Shown: positions 19,722-27,944 of the stretch, piece after piece | Numbering within the stretch: position 1 is the first letter of the stretch | Layout of the letters: each line of letters starts with the position of its first letter | Assembly (NCBI RefSeq): GCF_002906655.1 | Contig: NZ_CP025794.1 | Span: 2,914,001 to 2,978,000, forward strand | Length of the DNA stretch: 64,000 nt | From: Vibrio hyugaensis | Lineage (GTDB): Bacteria; Pseudomonadota; Gammaproteobacteria; Enterobacterales; Vibrionaceae | Direction of reading: 5' to 3' | The notes under the pieces: generated by a model | The model's input: only the letters and a program-made list of their open reading frames with translations | What the model was told of the DNA's origin: nothing | The model's database searches: none | Position numbers and translations under genes: made by a program

Positions 19722-20357
19722 TTAGAACTGATCTTTTGCCATCGCCATTAACTCGTAGCGAGAATGCACATCTAATTTATGCAATACGTTGGACGCATGA
19801 GTTTTGACCGTATTCACACTCACATTTGAGTGTCTTGCGATTTGCGTATTAGAGAGACCTTGAAGCATGAGTTTGCAGACTTCACTCTCTCTTTTGGTAA
19901 GTAAGAATTTAGAGCTAAGCTCTTCGGCCGCGACGACAGGATTTTCTGTGCCCTGTTGGTAGTGATGAATGGCTTTATTTAAGATGTGGCGCGGGAACCA
20001 AACATCGCCATTTGCGACCGCAGAGACGGCTTTGGGAAGCAGTTCAAGTCCATGGCAAATCTGCCCTGAGTAGCCTTTTTCTAGCCACTCTAATGAGGTT
20101 TGGGAGCTGACATTAACGGCGATCCACTTCTCATCTCGTTCGTTAGGCGCAATACCATATCGTTTAGGGCATGGCATGGTCTGTACGTCGAACAATATGA
20201 TCGAGTTGAGGCTGTTTTCATCCAACTGGGTGAAGCGGTCGCTATTGACGAAGTTGACGTATGGAAAGGAAACCTTAATTAAGTCGCGAATCACCCTAGA
20301 GTATGAATTATCTCGACTTAAAAGGTGTACAACAAAATGCTGAGTACTGAATTCCAT
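19722..20357 (-). CDS. VpsT/CsgD-like LuxR-family regulator
   Basis: This 211-residue regulator has a degenerate receiver-like N-terminal half and a LuxR helix-turn-helix (about 153-203: LTKRESEVCKLMLQGLSNTQIARHSNVSVNTVKTH is the core). Before the HTH it carries W120-F-P-R123, in the position of the VpsT W[FLM][TS]R motif that binds c-di-GMP, but with Pro in place of Thr/Ser. It is encoded just upstream of the fimbrial operon on the same strand, so it may control it. The usual receiver Asp pocket is not evident, so phosphorylation is unlikely. Confidence 0.82.
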   Translation of the reverse strand: MEFSTQHFVVHLLSRDNSYSRVIRDLIKVSFPYVNFVNSDRFTQLDENSLNSIILFDVQTMPCPKRYGIAPNERDEKWIAVNVSSQTSLEWLEKGYSGQICHGLELLPKAVSAVANGDVWFPRHILNKAIHHYQQGTENPVVAAEELSSKFLLTKRESEVCKLMLQGLSNTQIARHSNVSVNTVKTHASNVLHKLDVHSRYELMAMAKDQF

Positions 20358-20689
20358 GGCAAATATTCCTGTAGGTCTAGTCTTTGAGTTTTTATTAACC
20401 TAGTTCTCAACGCGTTGATGTATAAAATTATTTAACGAATAGACTGCGGCATATGATTCATGCATTTTCATATTGTTGTAAGCAAAACTACGCTAACAAA
20501 TCATGTGCACCTGTATTAAAAAAGGTTAGTACCAAATGACTAGAATACAAATATCGACAAGACAATAAGTTAGGAAAATCGGCGGTGAAGCTAGAGCGGG
20601 CGGAGTATGAAAAGGTATGAAAAGAATCACCCCTGATGCACAACTTTGTCAGCATCAGGGGTGATATTGGGGTGAGTTAGGAGGGATAA
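20358..20689. other. Gap upstream of the LuxR gene with a minus-strand terminator
   Basis: The gap is 332 bases. At its right end, AATCACCCCTGATGC (20625-20639) pairs with GCATCAGGGGTGATATT (20652-20668); read on the minus strand it is followed by TTCTTTTC, the terminator of the acyl-CoA ligase gene. The remaining 260 AT-rich bases are the LuxR promoter region. No gene is seen there. Confidence 0.75.
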
Positions 20690-22381
20690 TTACAAATCTT
20701 CTTCCCAAACAACGAGATCGCCTTTCGGCCAGTTGTGACCAATTTCATGATACTTTTGTTCAAGCACATGACGTTTTATCTTGAGTGTTGGTGTGAGCAC
20801 ACCATTCTCGATACTCCACGGGTCTTGGATCATCAATACGCCTTTAATCTGTTCATGAGATTCCAAATCTTGGTTCATTCTCTCAATCACTTTACGAGTG
20901 GTACGCGCGTAGCGCTCTCGATCAAAGTTCGGGAAGTCATGTGGTACGACCAACAGAATCGGTGCAGGCAGACCTAAGCCGATCAAGCACATCATTTCTA
21001 CACGGCTGTACTCAAAGAGCTTATTCTCAATTGGCACTGGGGCAACAAACTTACCTTTGGCAGTTTTAAAGGTGTCCTTTTTACGACCTTGAATGGTGAG
21101 GTAGCCTTCCGCATCAATAAAGCCGATATCGCCTGTATGCAGCCAACCATCGCTGTCAAATGACTCCTGAGTTGCGATGTCGTTTTTGTAATAACCCGAG
21201 AATAAACCGTTACCACGAACCATGATTTCATCATCGTCAGCGATCTTGAGCTCAATACCTGGGCCTGCATTACCAACCGAACCAATTTTATCTGCTCGGA
21301 ATGGGTAGTTGAGGGTGCTGTAAGCGAAAGATTCGGTCATGCCCCAAGCTTCGGTAATGTTGAGGCCGACACTGCGGTACCACTCCAATAAGGCAGGAGA
21401 TACTGGCGCAGAGCCACATCCCAATACACGTGCTTGATCAAGGCCAAGGCCGTCAGCCAGCTTCTTCTTAATAAGAGAGTTGACGAAAGGAATCTTCAGC
21501 AGAATATTGAGCTTTTTCTGTGGCAGTTTGTCTTGGATACGTTGCTGGAACAGTGTCCATAAGCGTGGCACGGAGATAAACAGCGTAGGGCGGTGCATCT
21601 TCACGTCTTCAATAAAAGTATCGAGTGACTCAGGGAAAGCGGTGGTCACGCCACCCATGACTGAAGAACCAAAGATGTATACCCGCTCTGTGATGTGCGC
21701 GAGTGGCAAGTAAGAGAACAAGCGATCGTTTTCTTGAATACCAATATGGTTGATCAGTTGCTGTACAGACCAACTGAACGCGCCATAGGTCAGCATTGCG
21801 CCTTTAGGCAGGCCAGAAGTACCAGATGTATAAACCAGAGACATCAGCTTATCATCGTAGTGCTGAGGACGCTCTTTACTCGGCTGCGCGTTAGCGATCA
21901 ATTCTTTAAATTGATGTTGGCACTTCGGCGCGGTGTCGTAAGGTAAAGCAATACTGATCACATCAGGCATGGCATCAATGACTTGTTGGGTCGCGGCCGG
22001 ATCATCCAACTTACCGCCTATGATCGCTTTACTTTCACTGTGTGTGAGGCAGTACTCAATAGTATCTGCACCCGCAGTCGGGAAAATAGGTACGCTGACG
22101 TAATCGCCAAGCATCATGGCAAGGTCACAGATAAACCATTCGGCACAGTTTTTTGAAACCAGTGCGACTTTATCGCCTGGCTGAATCCCCAAATTGCGCA
22201 AAGCGGTAACCAATTTTAGTGCTTGGTTGGCCACTTCGGCGTAAGTGAACTCAACAAACTGTCGGTTGATGATTTGTTTTAAGTAGACTTCATCTGGGCG
22301 CTCCGCTGCCCATTTGAGAATCATTTCATTTGGTGGTGGGAGAGCGCAAGTCTGCTCACTTAACTCGTTAGGCTGAATCAT
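20690..22381 (-). CDS. Long-chain fatty acid--CoA ligase (AMP-forming)
   Basis: This 563-residue member of the acyl-adenylate-forming family activates fatty acids to acyl-CoA with ATP. The P-loop-like LVYTSGTSGLPKGAML and the C-terminal hinge WLHTGDIGFIDAEGYLTIQGRKKD are both clear. It resembles the FadD15/VC2341 type rather than E. coli FadD. In V. cholerae the equivalent gene directly follows the second EF-G, so the fimbrial block looks inserted between the two. It has its own terminator and appears monocistronic. Confidence 0.9.
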   Translation of the reverse strand: MIQPNELSEQTCALPPPNEMILKWAAERPDEVYLKQIINRQFVEFTYAEVANQALKLVTALRNLGIQPGDKVALVSKNCAEWFICDLAMMLGDYVSVPIFPTAGADTIEYCLTHSESKAIIGGKLDDPAATQQVIDAMPDVISIALPYDTAPKCQHQFKELIANAQPSKERPQHYDDKLMSLVYTSGTSGLPKGAMLTYGAFSWSVQQLINHIGIQENDRLFSYLPLAHITERVYIFGSSVMGGVTTAFPESLDTFIEDVKMHRPTLFISVPRLWTLFQQRIQDKLPQKKLNILLKIPFVNSLIKKKLADGLGLDQARVLGCGSAPVSPALLEWYRSVGLNITEAWGMTESFAYSTLNYPFRADKIGSVGNAGPGIELKIADDDEIMVRGNGLFSGYYKNDIATQESFDSDGWLHTGDIGFIDAEGYLTIQGRKKDTFKTAKGKFVAPVPIENKLFEYSRVEMMCLIGLGLPAPILLVVPHDFPNFDRERYARTTRKVIERMNQDLESHEQIKGVLMIQDPWSIENGVLTPTLKIKRHVLEQKYHEIGHNWPKGDLVVWEEDL

Positions 22382-22535
22382 TCTCTAACTCCATGTTAAT
22401 CGCAGGGTTTGTTGTTGTTAATGTAATGTTAACGATAGCATGAGTATGATTATTTGGGGAGAGAAAAAACAGTAACTTGCTGTCAAGGATCACAGCTTAT
22501 CGATTCTTTGGGCCAAAGTACGGTTAAGCCCATCA

Positions 22536-23351
22536 TTAAAGTGTATTGGTGAGGTGCTTTTTATAGTGCTGATAAAGCTTCATCACTTTCACTACATAGA
22601 GCCGAGTTTCCTCAATTGGCAGTGTTTGTGTCAGTCGAAAATAGACTTCTTCATCATTTAAATTATTCATTTCTTTAGTAAAGTTTGGAACGGACTGTGT
22701 ATAAGATAAGTAGCGCATTAAATTCGATAAACCGCAGTTGTAGGCTGCAATTGCGAGTAAGGTTCGACTCTTTTCTGAGTGAATAGCATGTAAATACTCC
22801 GTTTCGAGAATATGTAAATATGCCGTGCCTATGTCGATATTAAATTCAGGCTCAAACAATGCTTCTCTTTCTATCCTTCGGCCAAAATAGATCTGCTGAG
22901 AGACTTCTAATGCCCCACCGTTTTCCATCACCTGCATCAAGCCAATTGCATCGGCATGAGATACCGCATTGGGGTTAAATGCGCTTTCCGTATGAATGAC
23001 AGCAAGAATAAGAGCAGGATCAATCTGCCATTGTTTCGATGCTGCGACGATGGTGGGTAAATACTGTAAGGCGGCAGGCGATGTTGGCTTTTTGATGAAC
23101 GAATAAACCGTTTGGGAAGAAGGCGTATTTTTTCCTCGAAGTTCAATAACGCGATTTCTTGAACTGGTAGAGGCGGTTGGAGCAGGTTTCAGTCTGAGCT
23201 TTTTATTGTTTAACGATTGCCGATTTTGTTGAGCAACGGAGTTTTTGTCTACCGCAGTCATTTTTGCTTGAATTGGGTAAGAGGCATAAAGCAAAACACT
23301 GCTCAAGACGATGAGAAGGTGGTTTTTGAATAATGGAGAGTAGAAAGACAT
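22536..23351 (-). CDS. Lytic transglycosylase (SLT domain)
   Basis: This 271-residue periplasmic enzyme has an N-terminal signal/anchor (LLIVLSSVLLYASYPIQA) and a C-terminal SLT domain. The catalytic glutamate is in LAVIHTESAFNPNAVSHADAIGLMQV, and IAAYNCGLSNLMRYL follows. Such enzymes cleave peptidoglycan glycan strands. It lies 11 bases after a LysR gene on the same strand and next to the tad locus, so it could open the wall for pilus passage. That link is only positional. Confidence 0.87.
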   Translation of the reverse strand: MSFYSPLFKNHLLIVLSSVLLYASYPIQAKMTAVDKNSVAQQNRQSLNNKKLRLKPAPTASTSSRNRVIELRGKNTPSSQTVYSFIKKPTSPAALQYLPTIVAASKQWQIDPALILAVIHTESAFNPNAVSHADAIGLMQVMENGGALEVSQQIYFGRRIEREALFEPEFNIDIGTAYLHILETEYLHAIHSEKSRTLLAIAAYNCGLSNLMRYLSYTQSVPNFTKEMNNLNDEEVYFRLTQTLPIEETRLYVVKVMKLYQHYKKHLTNTL

Positions 23352-23362
23352 CTCGACTCCGG

Positions 23363-24226
23363 TTAAAAGTGTTTGTGCCCTTTTCTTAATTTATCGTGCA
23401 ACCATTGATGGTATTTGCCGTAGTCAGAGTGTATTGGCCAAATCAAAGAGGCGTACAGCTGTTTCCCAAACAACGCACTTTCGCTGGGGGCCTTTGCTAA
23501 CACCCCCTGATGCATGGAGTTATCAATCGTATGTTGCGGTAGGAACGCCATGCCTTTCTTAGCAATACATAATTCCATGATGGTACTGATGTCATCGAGT
23601 ATCCACATGTTGTTTTTGGCTACATTCGAAAGGTCGATCAAATCTTCGCACCCATCTAATAAGAGTAGACGAGACTCAGTGGGCTTACCCTCTTGAATTA
23701 ACTCTCGATGCACAACCCAATTGCAGTTGACGGTAAAAAGCTCATCAATATTAAAATCTAATTTGGTGCGGTGGTAAGGGTTACAGATAGCAATGTCGAT
23801 TTGATTATTGCTGATGAACTGACCCAGTATCCGGCTTGGTTTGGTTACTACAGTCAGCTCTATTTCAGGAAAAGCTTCAGAGAACTCAATCAAGGCACTT
23901 TTCACCTCGTTATTGAACACCAAAGAATCAATGCCGACTCGCATGTGGTAGAGGTCAGTTCGGAGTAGCGACTCAGCTATCTGGCTCAGTTCGTTGTATT
24001 TATTAATTATGGGTGTCGCGAGTTGATAGATTTTTTTTCCTCGCTCTGTTGGCTCGACTTGTTTATTGCTTCTGTCTATCAATAAATACCCAAGCTCTTC
24101 CTCCAAGCTTTTTACCGCGCCACTTACTGTGGACTGAGACTTACCCAATTTTCTCGCCCCACTGCTAAAGGAGCCGTGAGTGATCACCGCGTGAAAAGAG
24201 ATCAGATTATCGAATGGAAGTTTCAT
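23363..24226 (-). CDS. LysR-family regulator upstream of the tad locus
   Basis: This 287-residue LysR-type regulator has the HTH GSFSSGARKLGKSQSTVSGAVKSLEEELG near the N-terminus and an effector domain behind it. It is divergent from flp with 331 bp between, and 11 bp upstream of the transglycosylase gene. Position makes it a candidate regulator of one or both. The effector is not predictable. Confidence 0.88.
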   Translation of the reverse strand: MKLPFDNLISFHAVITHGSFSSGARKLGKSQSTVSGAVKSLEEELGYLLIDRSNKQVEPTERGKKIYQLATPIINKYNELSQIAESLLRTDLYHMRVGIDSLVFNNEVKSALIEFSEAFPEIELTVVTKPSRILGQFISNNQIDIAICNPYHRTKLDFNIDELFTVNCNWVVHRELIQEGKPTESRLLLLDGCEDLIDLSNVAKNNMWILDDISTIMELCIAKKGMAFLPQHTIDNSMHQGVLAKAPSESALFGKQLYASLIWPIHSDYGKYHQWLHDKLRKGHKHF

Positions 24227-24557
24227 TTCGGGCTTCCCCGTATCTCTAGTCCATAAGTTTTAGCTTAAGAGGTATGAAGAAGGCTGAATTAATAATCTAG
24301 ATAAATGTGATCTCGATCACGTTTTAAATTTACTGTACAAAATCTTATTTATGCCAGTTAAAGAAGAGGAGCTATTACTAATTAACTGAACTGTAGATAG
24401 AAGTTTTTCCAGATACCTCTAAAGAATAAGAACAAATGGACACAATATTATTGGCAGAATCGGTCTCACCGATGTTGTTCATTTTTGAGACAGTGATCCG
24501 GTGTCTACGATAAAAGGGCTAAGCAATTAGTACGAAACAAGGAAAGAGGGACAAACC
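24227..24557. promoter_or_regulatory. Divergent control region of the tad locus, with CRP site
   Basis: TGTGATCTCGATCACG at 24306-24321 fits the CRP consensus (TGTGA-N6-TCACA) at 9 of 10 defined positions, so cAMP-CRP probably acts here. Further symmetric elements are ATCGGT-CTC-ACCGAT (24459-24473) and AGACA-N9-TGTCT (24488-24506), possible operators nearer to flp. GGAAAGAGGG lies before the flp start. No gene is seen. Confidence 0.65.
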
Positions 24558-24770
24558 ATGATTACTAAACTTTATGTAGACATCACAAACTACCTAAATG
24601 AACTTAAAAATGATGAGCAGGGCGTTACTGCCATTGAGTACGGGTTAATTGGTGTCGCAATGGCACTTATGTTGATTGCAGTACTTGGTACCGGCAACAA
24701 TGATTTTCTTGGTGCGTTACAAAATGCATTTGAGAAAATCGGTACTGAAATTAACAGTAAAAATGGTTAA
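24558..24770 (+). CDS. flp: Flp-family type IVb pilin
   Basis: This is the major pilin of the tad system, 70 residues. The prepilin site is G22/VTAIEYGLIGVAMALMLIAVLG, with the Flp motif (TAIEYGLI) and the glutamate five residues after cleavage needed for assembly. The C-terminal part is short, as usual for Flp. It has a strong Shine-Dalgarno (AAAGAGGGA) and is the first gene of the 14-gene run. Confidence 0.95.
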   Translation: MITKLYVDITNYLNELKNDEQGVTAIEYGLIGVAMALMLIAVLGTGNNDFLGALQNAFEKIGTEINSKNG

Positions 24771-24794
24771 TCAAGGGCCAGCATATACATCAGT

Positions 24795-25253
24795 ATGACT
24801 GATTCCTTAGAGCTATTTCTATATGCGATATTGCTGATTACATGCTTGATTATTTCCATTTCTGATGTGAGGGACAGAAGAATAGAAAACAAGCATGTGG
24901 TCATTATCGCGATAGTTAGCTTAGCTCTAGGTTTTTCAGACTACTCTATGAACAGTTTGTGGTACCTAGGGACATGTTGGGCCGCTTTAATTTTTCTTCA
25001 TCGCTTGAGAGTTATGGGAGGCGGAGACGTTAAGCTCATCGCTGCCTTTTCACTATCGCTACCATTTGTCGGACTTTGGTTTGCACTTTGGTTAGTGGGC
25101 ATTTTTGGTGGCGTATTGGCCGTTTTTTACCTCGCTAAACGTTCTCTACAAGCCAAAAATCAAGTCAAGCCTTCGATTCCAACTGGTTTACCTTATGGCA
25201 TCGCTATCTGCTCTGGTTTCTATGTTGTTCTTATAACAAGGATAATAACGTAG
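24795..25253 (+). CDS. tadV: TadV/CpaA prepilin peptidase
   Basis: This inner-membrane aspartyl protease removes the leader of Flp and the pseudopilins TadE/TadF. At 152 residues it is the short form without a methylation domain. The catalytic aspartates are D24 in SISDVRDRRIEN and D78 in MGGGDVKL. Several membrane helices are evident. It lies 24 bp after flp. Confidence 0.92.
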   Translation: MTDSLELFLYAILLITCLIISISDVRDRRIENKHVVIIAIVSLALGFSDYSMNSLWYLGTCWAALIFLHRLRVMGGGDVKLIAAFSLSLPFVGLWFALWLVGIFGGVLAVFYLAKRSLQAKNQVKPSIPTGLPYGIAICSGFYVVLITRIIT

Positions 25254-25264
25254 GGAGACAGATC

Positions 25265-26110
25265 ATGAGATCTCGTTTAGCGTTGTTTGTCGCTTTTCTC
25301 GCAGTATTTGTGGGCGGTTTGGGTATTTTTCACAACATTACGTCGACACAAAATCAAAATAAAACCGCGGAAGAAAATCGTCCTGTTAGATCCGCAATTG
25401 ACGATATTCAGTATATCCAAGTCTGGCGTGCGGCAACCGATCTCGAACGCGGAATCCCGATTGATGTGAATAATGTCAAAAGAGAGCAATTGCAGTTAAA
25501 CATTGCTTTGGAAGAGGGTATTAGTTCAGACATTAAATTGGATTTCTCTCCTTCGACGCTGCTCAACAAAAGCATTAAACAGGGGCAGCTCGTGCTGCCA
25601 GAATATCAGGTTAATGAGACTGACCCTCGTTACATTGATCTATTGATCACTGAAGGTATGGAACCTTACTCATTGTTAGTCAGCACTAGCAATTTAGTGC
25701 AAGGATATATTCGTCCCGGTACTTATGTAGATTTACTTGCCGTCAGTTCTCCTCAAGAAAACTTAGCTGATGAAGACAATGATGCTATCGATTTTAGTGG
25801 TGTGAACGCACAGCTGATCTTACAGAATGTAAAAGTTCTGAGTATCGGTGGGTCTTCGCAGGAAGAGTCGTCTGTGCAGTCGAACGTCTCAAGCGAAGAT
25901 GAGCATCAAGTTGTTATTGTGGTTGAAGTTAGGCCTCAAGCGATCGCAAGACTTTCCATCGCCCAAAAAACCATGCACCTCGAAGTTTATAGGAGTCACA
26001 GATACAAAGAGCCTATTTTTGCCGAGGTTAGAGATGTGATCGGAAACTACAGTGGCGTAACAGAATTACGCGGTTCGTCTCGCCAATCAGCTCAGGGAGA
26101 GGAACTGTAA
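25265..26110 (+). CDS. rcpC: RcpC/CpaB pilus assembly protein
   Basis: This 281-residue CpaB-type protein has one N-terminal membrane helix (LALFVAFLAVFVGGLGIF), then an SAF/AFP-like domain (AATDLERGIPIDVNNVKREQL) and a region with VQGYIRPGTYVDLLAVSS, as in CpaB/RcpC. It is a periplasmic accessory of the secretin. Its stop overlaps the next start by one base (TAATG), so the two are translated in step. Confidence 0.9.
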   Translation: MRSRLALFVAFLAVFVGGLGIFHNITSTQNQNKTAEENRPVRSAIDDIQYIQVWRAATDLERGIPIDVNNVKREQLQLNIALEEGISSDIKLDFSPSTLLNKSIKQGQLVLPEYQVNETDPRYIDLLITEGMEPYSLLVSTSNLVQGYIRPGTYVDLLAVSSPQENLADEDNDAIDFSGVNAQLILQNVKVLSIGGSSQEESSVQSNVSSEDEHQVVIVVEVRPQAIARLSIAQKTMHLEVYRSHRYKEPIFAEVRDVIGNYSGVTELRGSSRQSAQGEEL

Positions 26111-27471
26111 TGAACAGCCAAATACTAAGAAAAACTCATATATATGTGCTGATTGTATTCGCCTTATTCTTTAGCTCTTTTACGCTAGCAGCCGATCGAT
26201 ACATTACTGTGAGTGATGGCCAACATATCCAAGTGAAAGAAGATATCTCAACGGTTTTTGTTAGTGACCCTTCTATCGTGGATTATAACGTCATCAATGA
26301 AAATACGGTCGTTGTCTTCGCTAAAGAAGTCGGCCAAGCCAGATTCATCATTTATGGCAAATCCAAAAAAGTCCTCCTTTCTGACCGAATTATCGTGGAC
26401 ATTGATTTGTCTCTTGTTCGTCGTCAACTCAAACTTCACTACCCAAACCTAGATGTAAAAGTGGAGTCAGTAGGCTCACAAGTTGCCGTGAGTGGTACTG
26501 TTGATTCTGAGCAACAGCGCGATGATATCTATCGAATGGTAGCAACGCTCCTTGGTAGAGAAAAAGTAGAAAAATGGGAAGAAACTCAAGTGCTGGAGTT
26601 TGAAAATGAGGCATTTGATATTGAAGAGCCTCAAGCGCTGATCTTTGCACGTAACATGACTTGGGAAGGGATATTGGAGCTCATCGAAGTTGCAACGGAT
26701 CAGCAGGTCAATGTGAAAATCTCAGTCGCCCAAGTGACAGAAACTTTCGCCCAAACTGTCGGTGTGGATTGGTCTTCTGTGGGGGCCGATGTCGGTGAGT
26801 TTTTATTCCAACAATTTGATGCCGCTGATTTGACAACCTTAATTACTGCTTTGGGGAATGAAAATGTAGCTCAAGTACTCGCCGAGCCAAACCTTACCGT
26901 TATTTCTGGTGAATCTGCCAGCTTCTTAGTTGGTGGGGAAGTCCCAGTGATTGTGACCACCAACAATAATATCAACATTACCTTTCGAGAGTTTGGTATC
27001 AAACTCGATCTGACTGCCAAAGTGCTTCATGAAGAAAAGATCAGAATGCAACTCATGCCAGAGGTGAGCGAAGTTGAGCGTTATATCCGTGCTGCTGGCA
27101 TAGAGGTGCCACAGTTCGCGACAAGACGAGCAATGACGACAATTGAGTTGGGTGATGGTGACAGTTTTGTTTTAGGTGGTTTGATGAGCAGTTCTGACCT
27201 AGAGGAACTGCAAAAAATTCCACTGCTTGGCGACATCCCTGTACTTGGTGCTGCGTTTCGTAAAGCTTCGACTGATCGAAGACGAACGGAGCTCATTATT
27301 GTTGCGACAGTGAATCTTGTGAAGCCAATGAAAAACAAAGAAATTCAGCTGCCCTACATGAACAAAACATCAACGTTACGCCGCTGGCTAAAAATATCGG
27401 ACAGTGAAGACGGTAATAGAGGAAACGATCCAACCATTGAATTGCTTTCTCAAGGAGGGTTTATCGAATGA
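26110..27471 (+). CDS. rcpA: RcpA/CpaC outer-membrane secretin
   Basis: This is the outer-membrane pore for the Flp pilus, 453 residues with a signal peptide (to about FTLAADRY). An N-terminal pilus-and-secretin domain (YITVSDGQHIQVKEDISTVFVSDPSIVDY) is followed by a BON-like segment and the secretin domain (VLAEPNLTVISGESASFLVGGEVPV and DGDSFVLGGLMSS). It overlaps the next gene by four bases (ATGA). Confidence 0.93.
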   Translation: MNSQILRKTHIYVLIVFALFFSSFTLAADRYITVSDGQHIQVKEDISTVFVSDPSIVDYNVINENTVVVFAKEVGQARFIIYGKSKKVLLSDRIIVDIDLSLVRRQLKLHYPNLDVKVESVGSQVAVSGTVDSEQQRDDIYRMVATLLGREKVEKWEETQVLEFENEAFDIEEPQALIFARNMTWEGILELIEVATDQQVNVKISVAQVTETFAQTVGVDWSSVGADVGEFLFQQFDAADLTTLITALGNENVAQVLAEPNLTVISGESASFLVGGEVPVIVTTNNNINITFREFGIKLDLTAKVLHEEKIRMQLMPEVSEVERYIRAAGIEVPQFATRRAMTTIELGDGDSFVLGGLMSSSDLEELQKIPLLGDIPVLGAAFRKASTDRRRTELIIVATVNLVKPMKNKEIQLPYMNKTSTLRRWLKISDSEDGNRGNDPTIELLSQGGFIE

Positions 27472-27944
27472 AATCGATCGTATTTACCATGCTAGTTACC
27501 GCTTTGTTATCTGGTTGTGCGGAGCGCTACTTTAACGGTTCAAGCACTGAAGCGCTTGTGTATCCAGAAACGCATGTATACCAATTTACCGTGAAATCAG
27601 GACAGCAAACGACAAATCAAATCGCGAGTATTTTGGATATCGTTGAGGAGAATGACTCTGGGGCGAGCTACCTCCTTGAGTACAGGAACACTAAAGGCAA
27701 AAAAGTCTTAGATGGTGTAATGAAAGGAAGAGAAAAGCTCCCTCTAAGGGCGGAAACATTTTCTCTGCGTCGCAACAATGCTTTGAGCAATGATATTCAA
27801 CTGACTATTACCTATCACTCGCTTTTGACTCAGCCCTGTCAACCTTCAGAAATAGAAGAAGCAGATGTCAGTCGTAACTGTTTCTCCGAAGTGGCTAGGA
27901 TGAAGCAAATCTCGCACAAGGAACGTTTAGTGGAGGGGTTGTAG
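27468..27944 (+). CDS. Tad-locus lipoprotein in the rcpB position
   Basis: This 158-residue protein has a lipobox (LLSGC) after a short signal and otherwise no family I recognise. It sits where rcpB is found in Aggregatibacter, between secretin and tadZ genes, so it may be the secretin's outer-membrane helper. Sequence alone does not prove this. C123 and C132 in the C-terminal part may form a disulfide. It overlaps rcpA by ATGA and abuts tadZ with no gap. Confidence 0.72.
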   Translation: MKSIVFTMLVTALLSGCAERYFNGSSTEALVYPETHVYQFTVKSGQQTTNQIASILDIVEENDSGASYLLEYRNTKGKKVLDGVMKGREKLPLRAETFSLRRNNALSNDIQLTITYHSLLTQPCQPSEIEEADVSRNCFSEVARMKQISHKERLVEGL

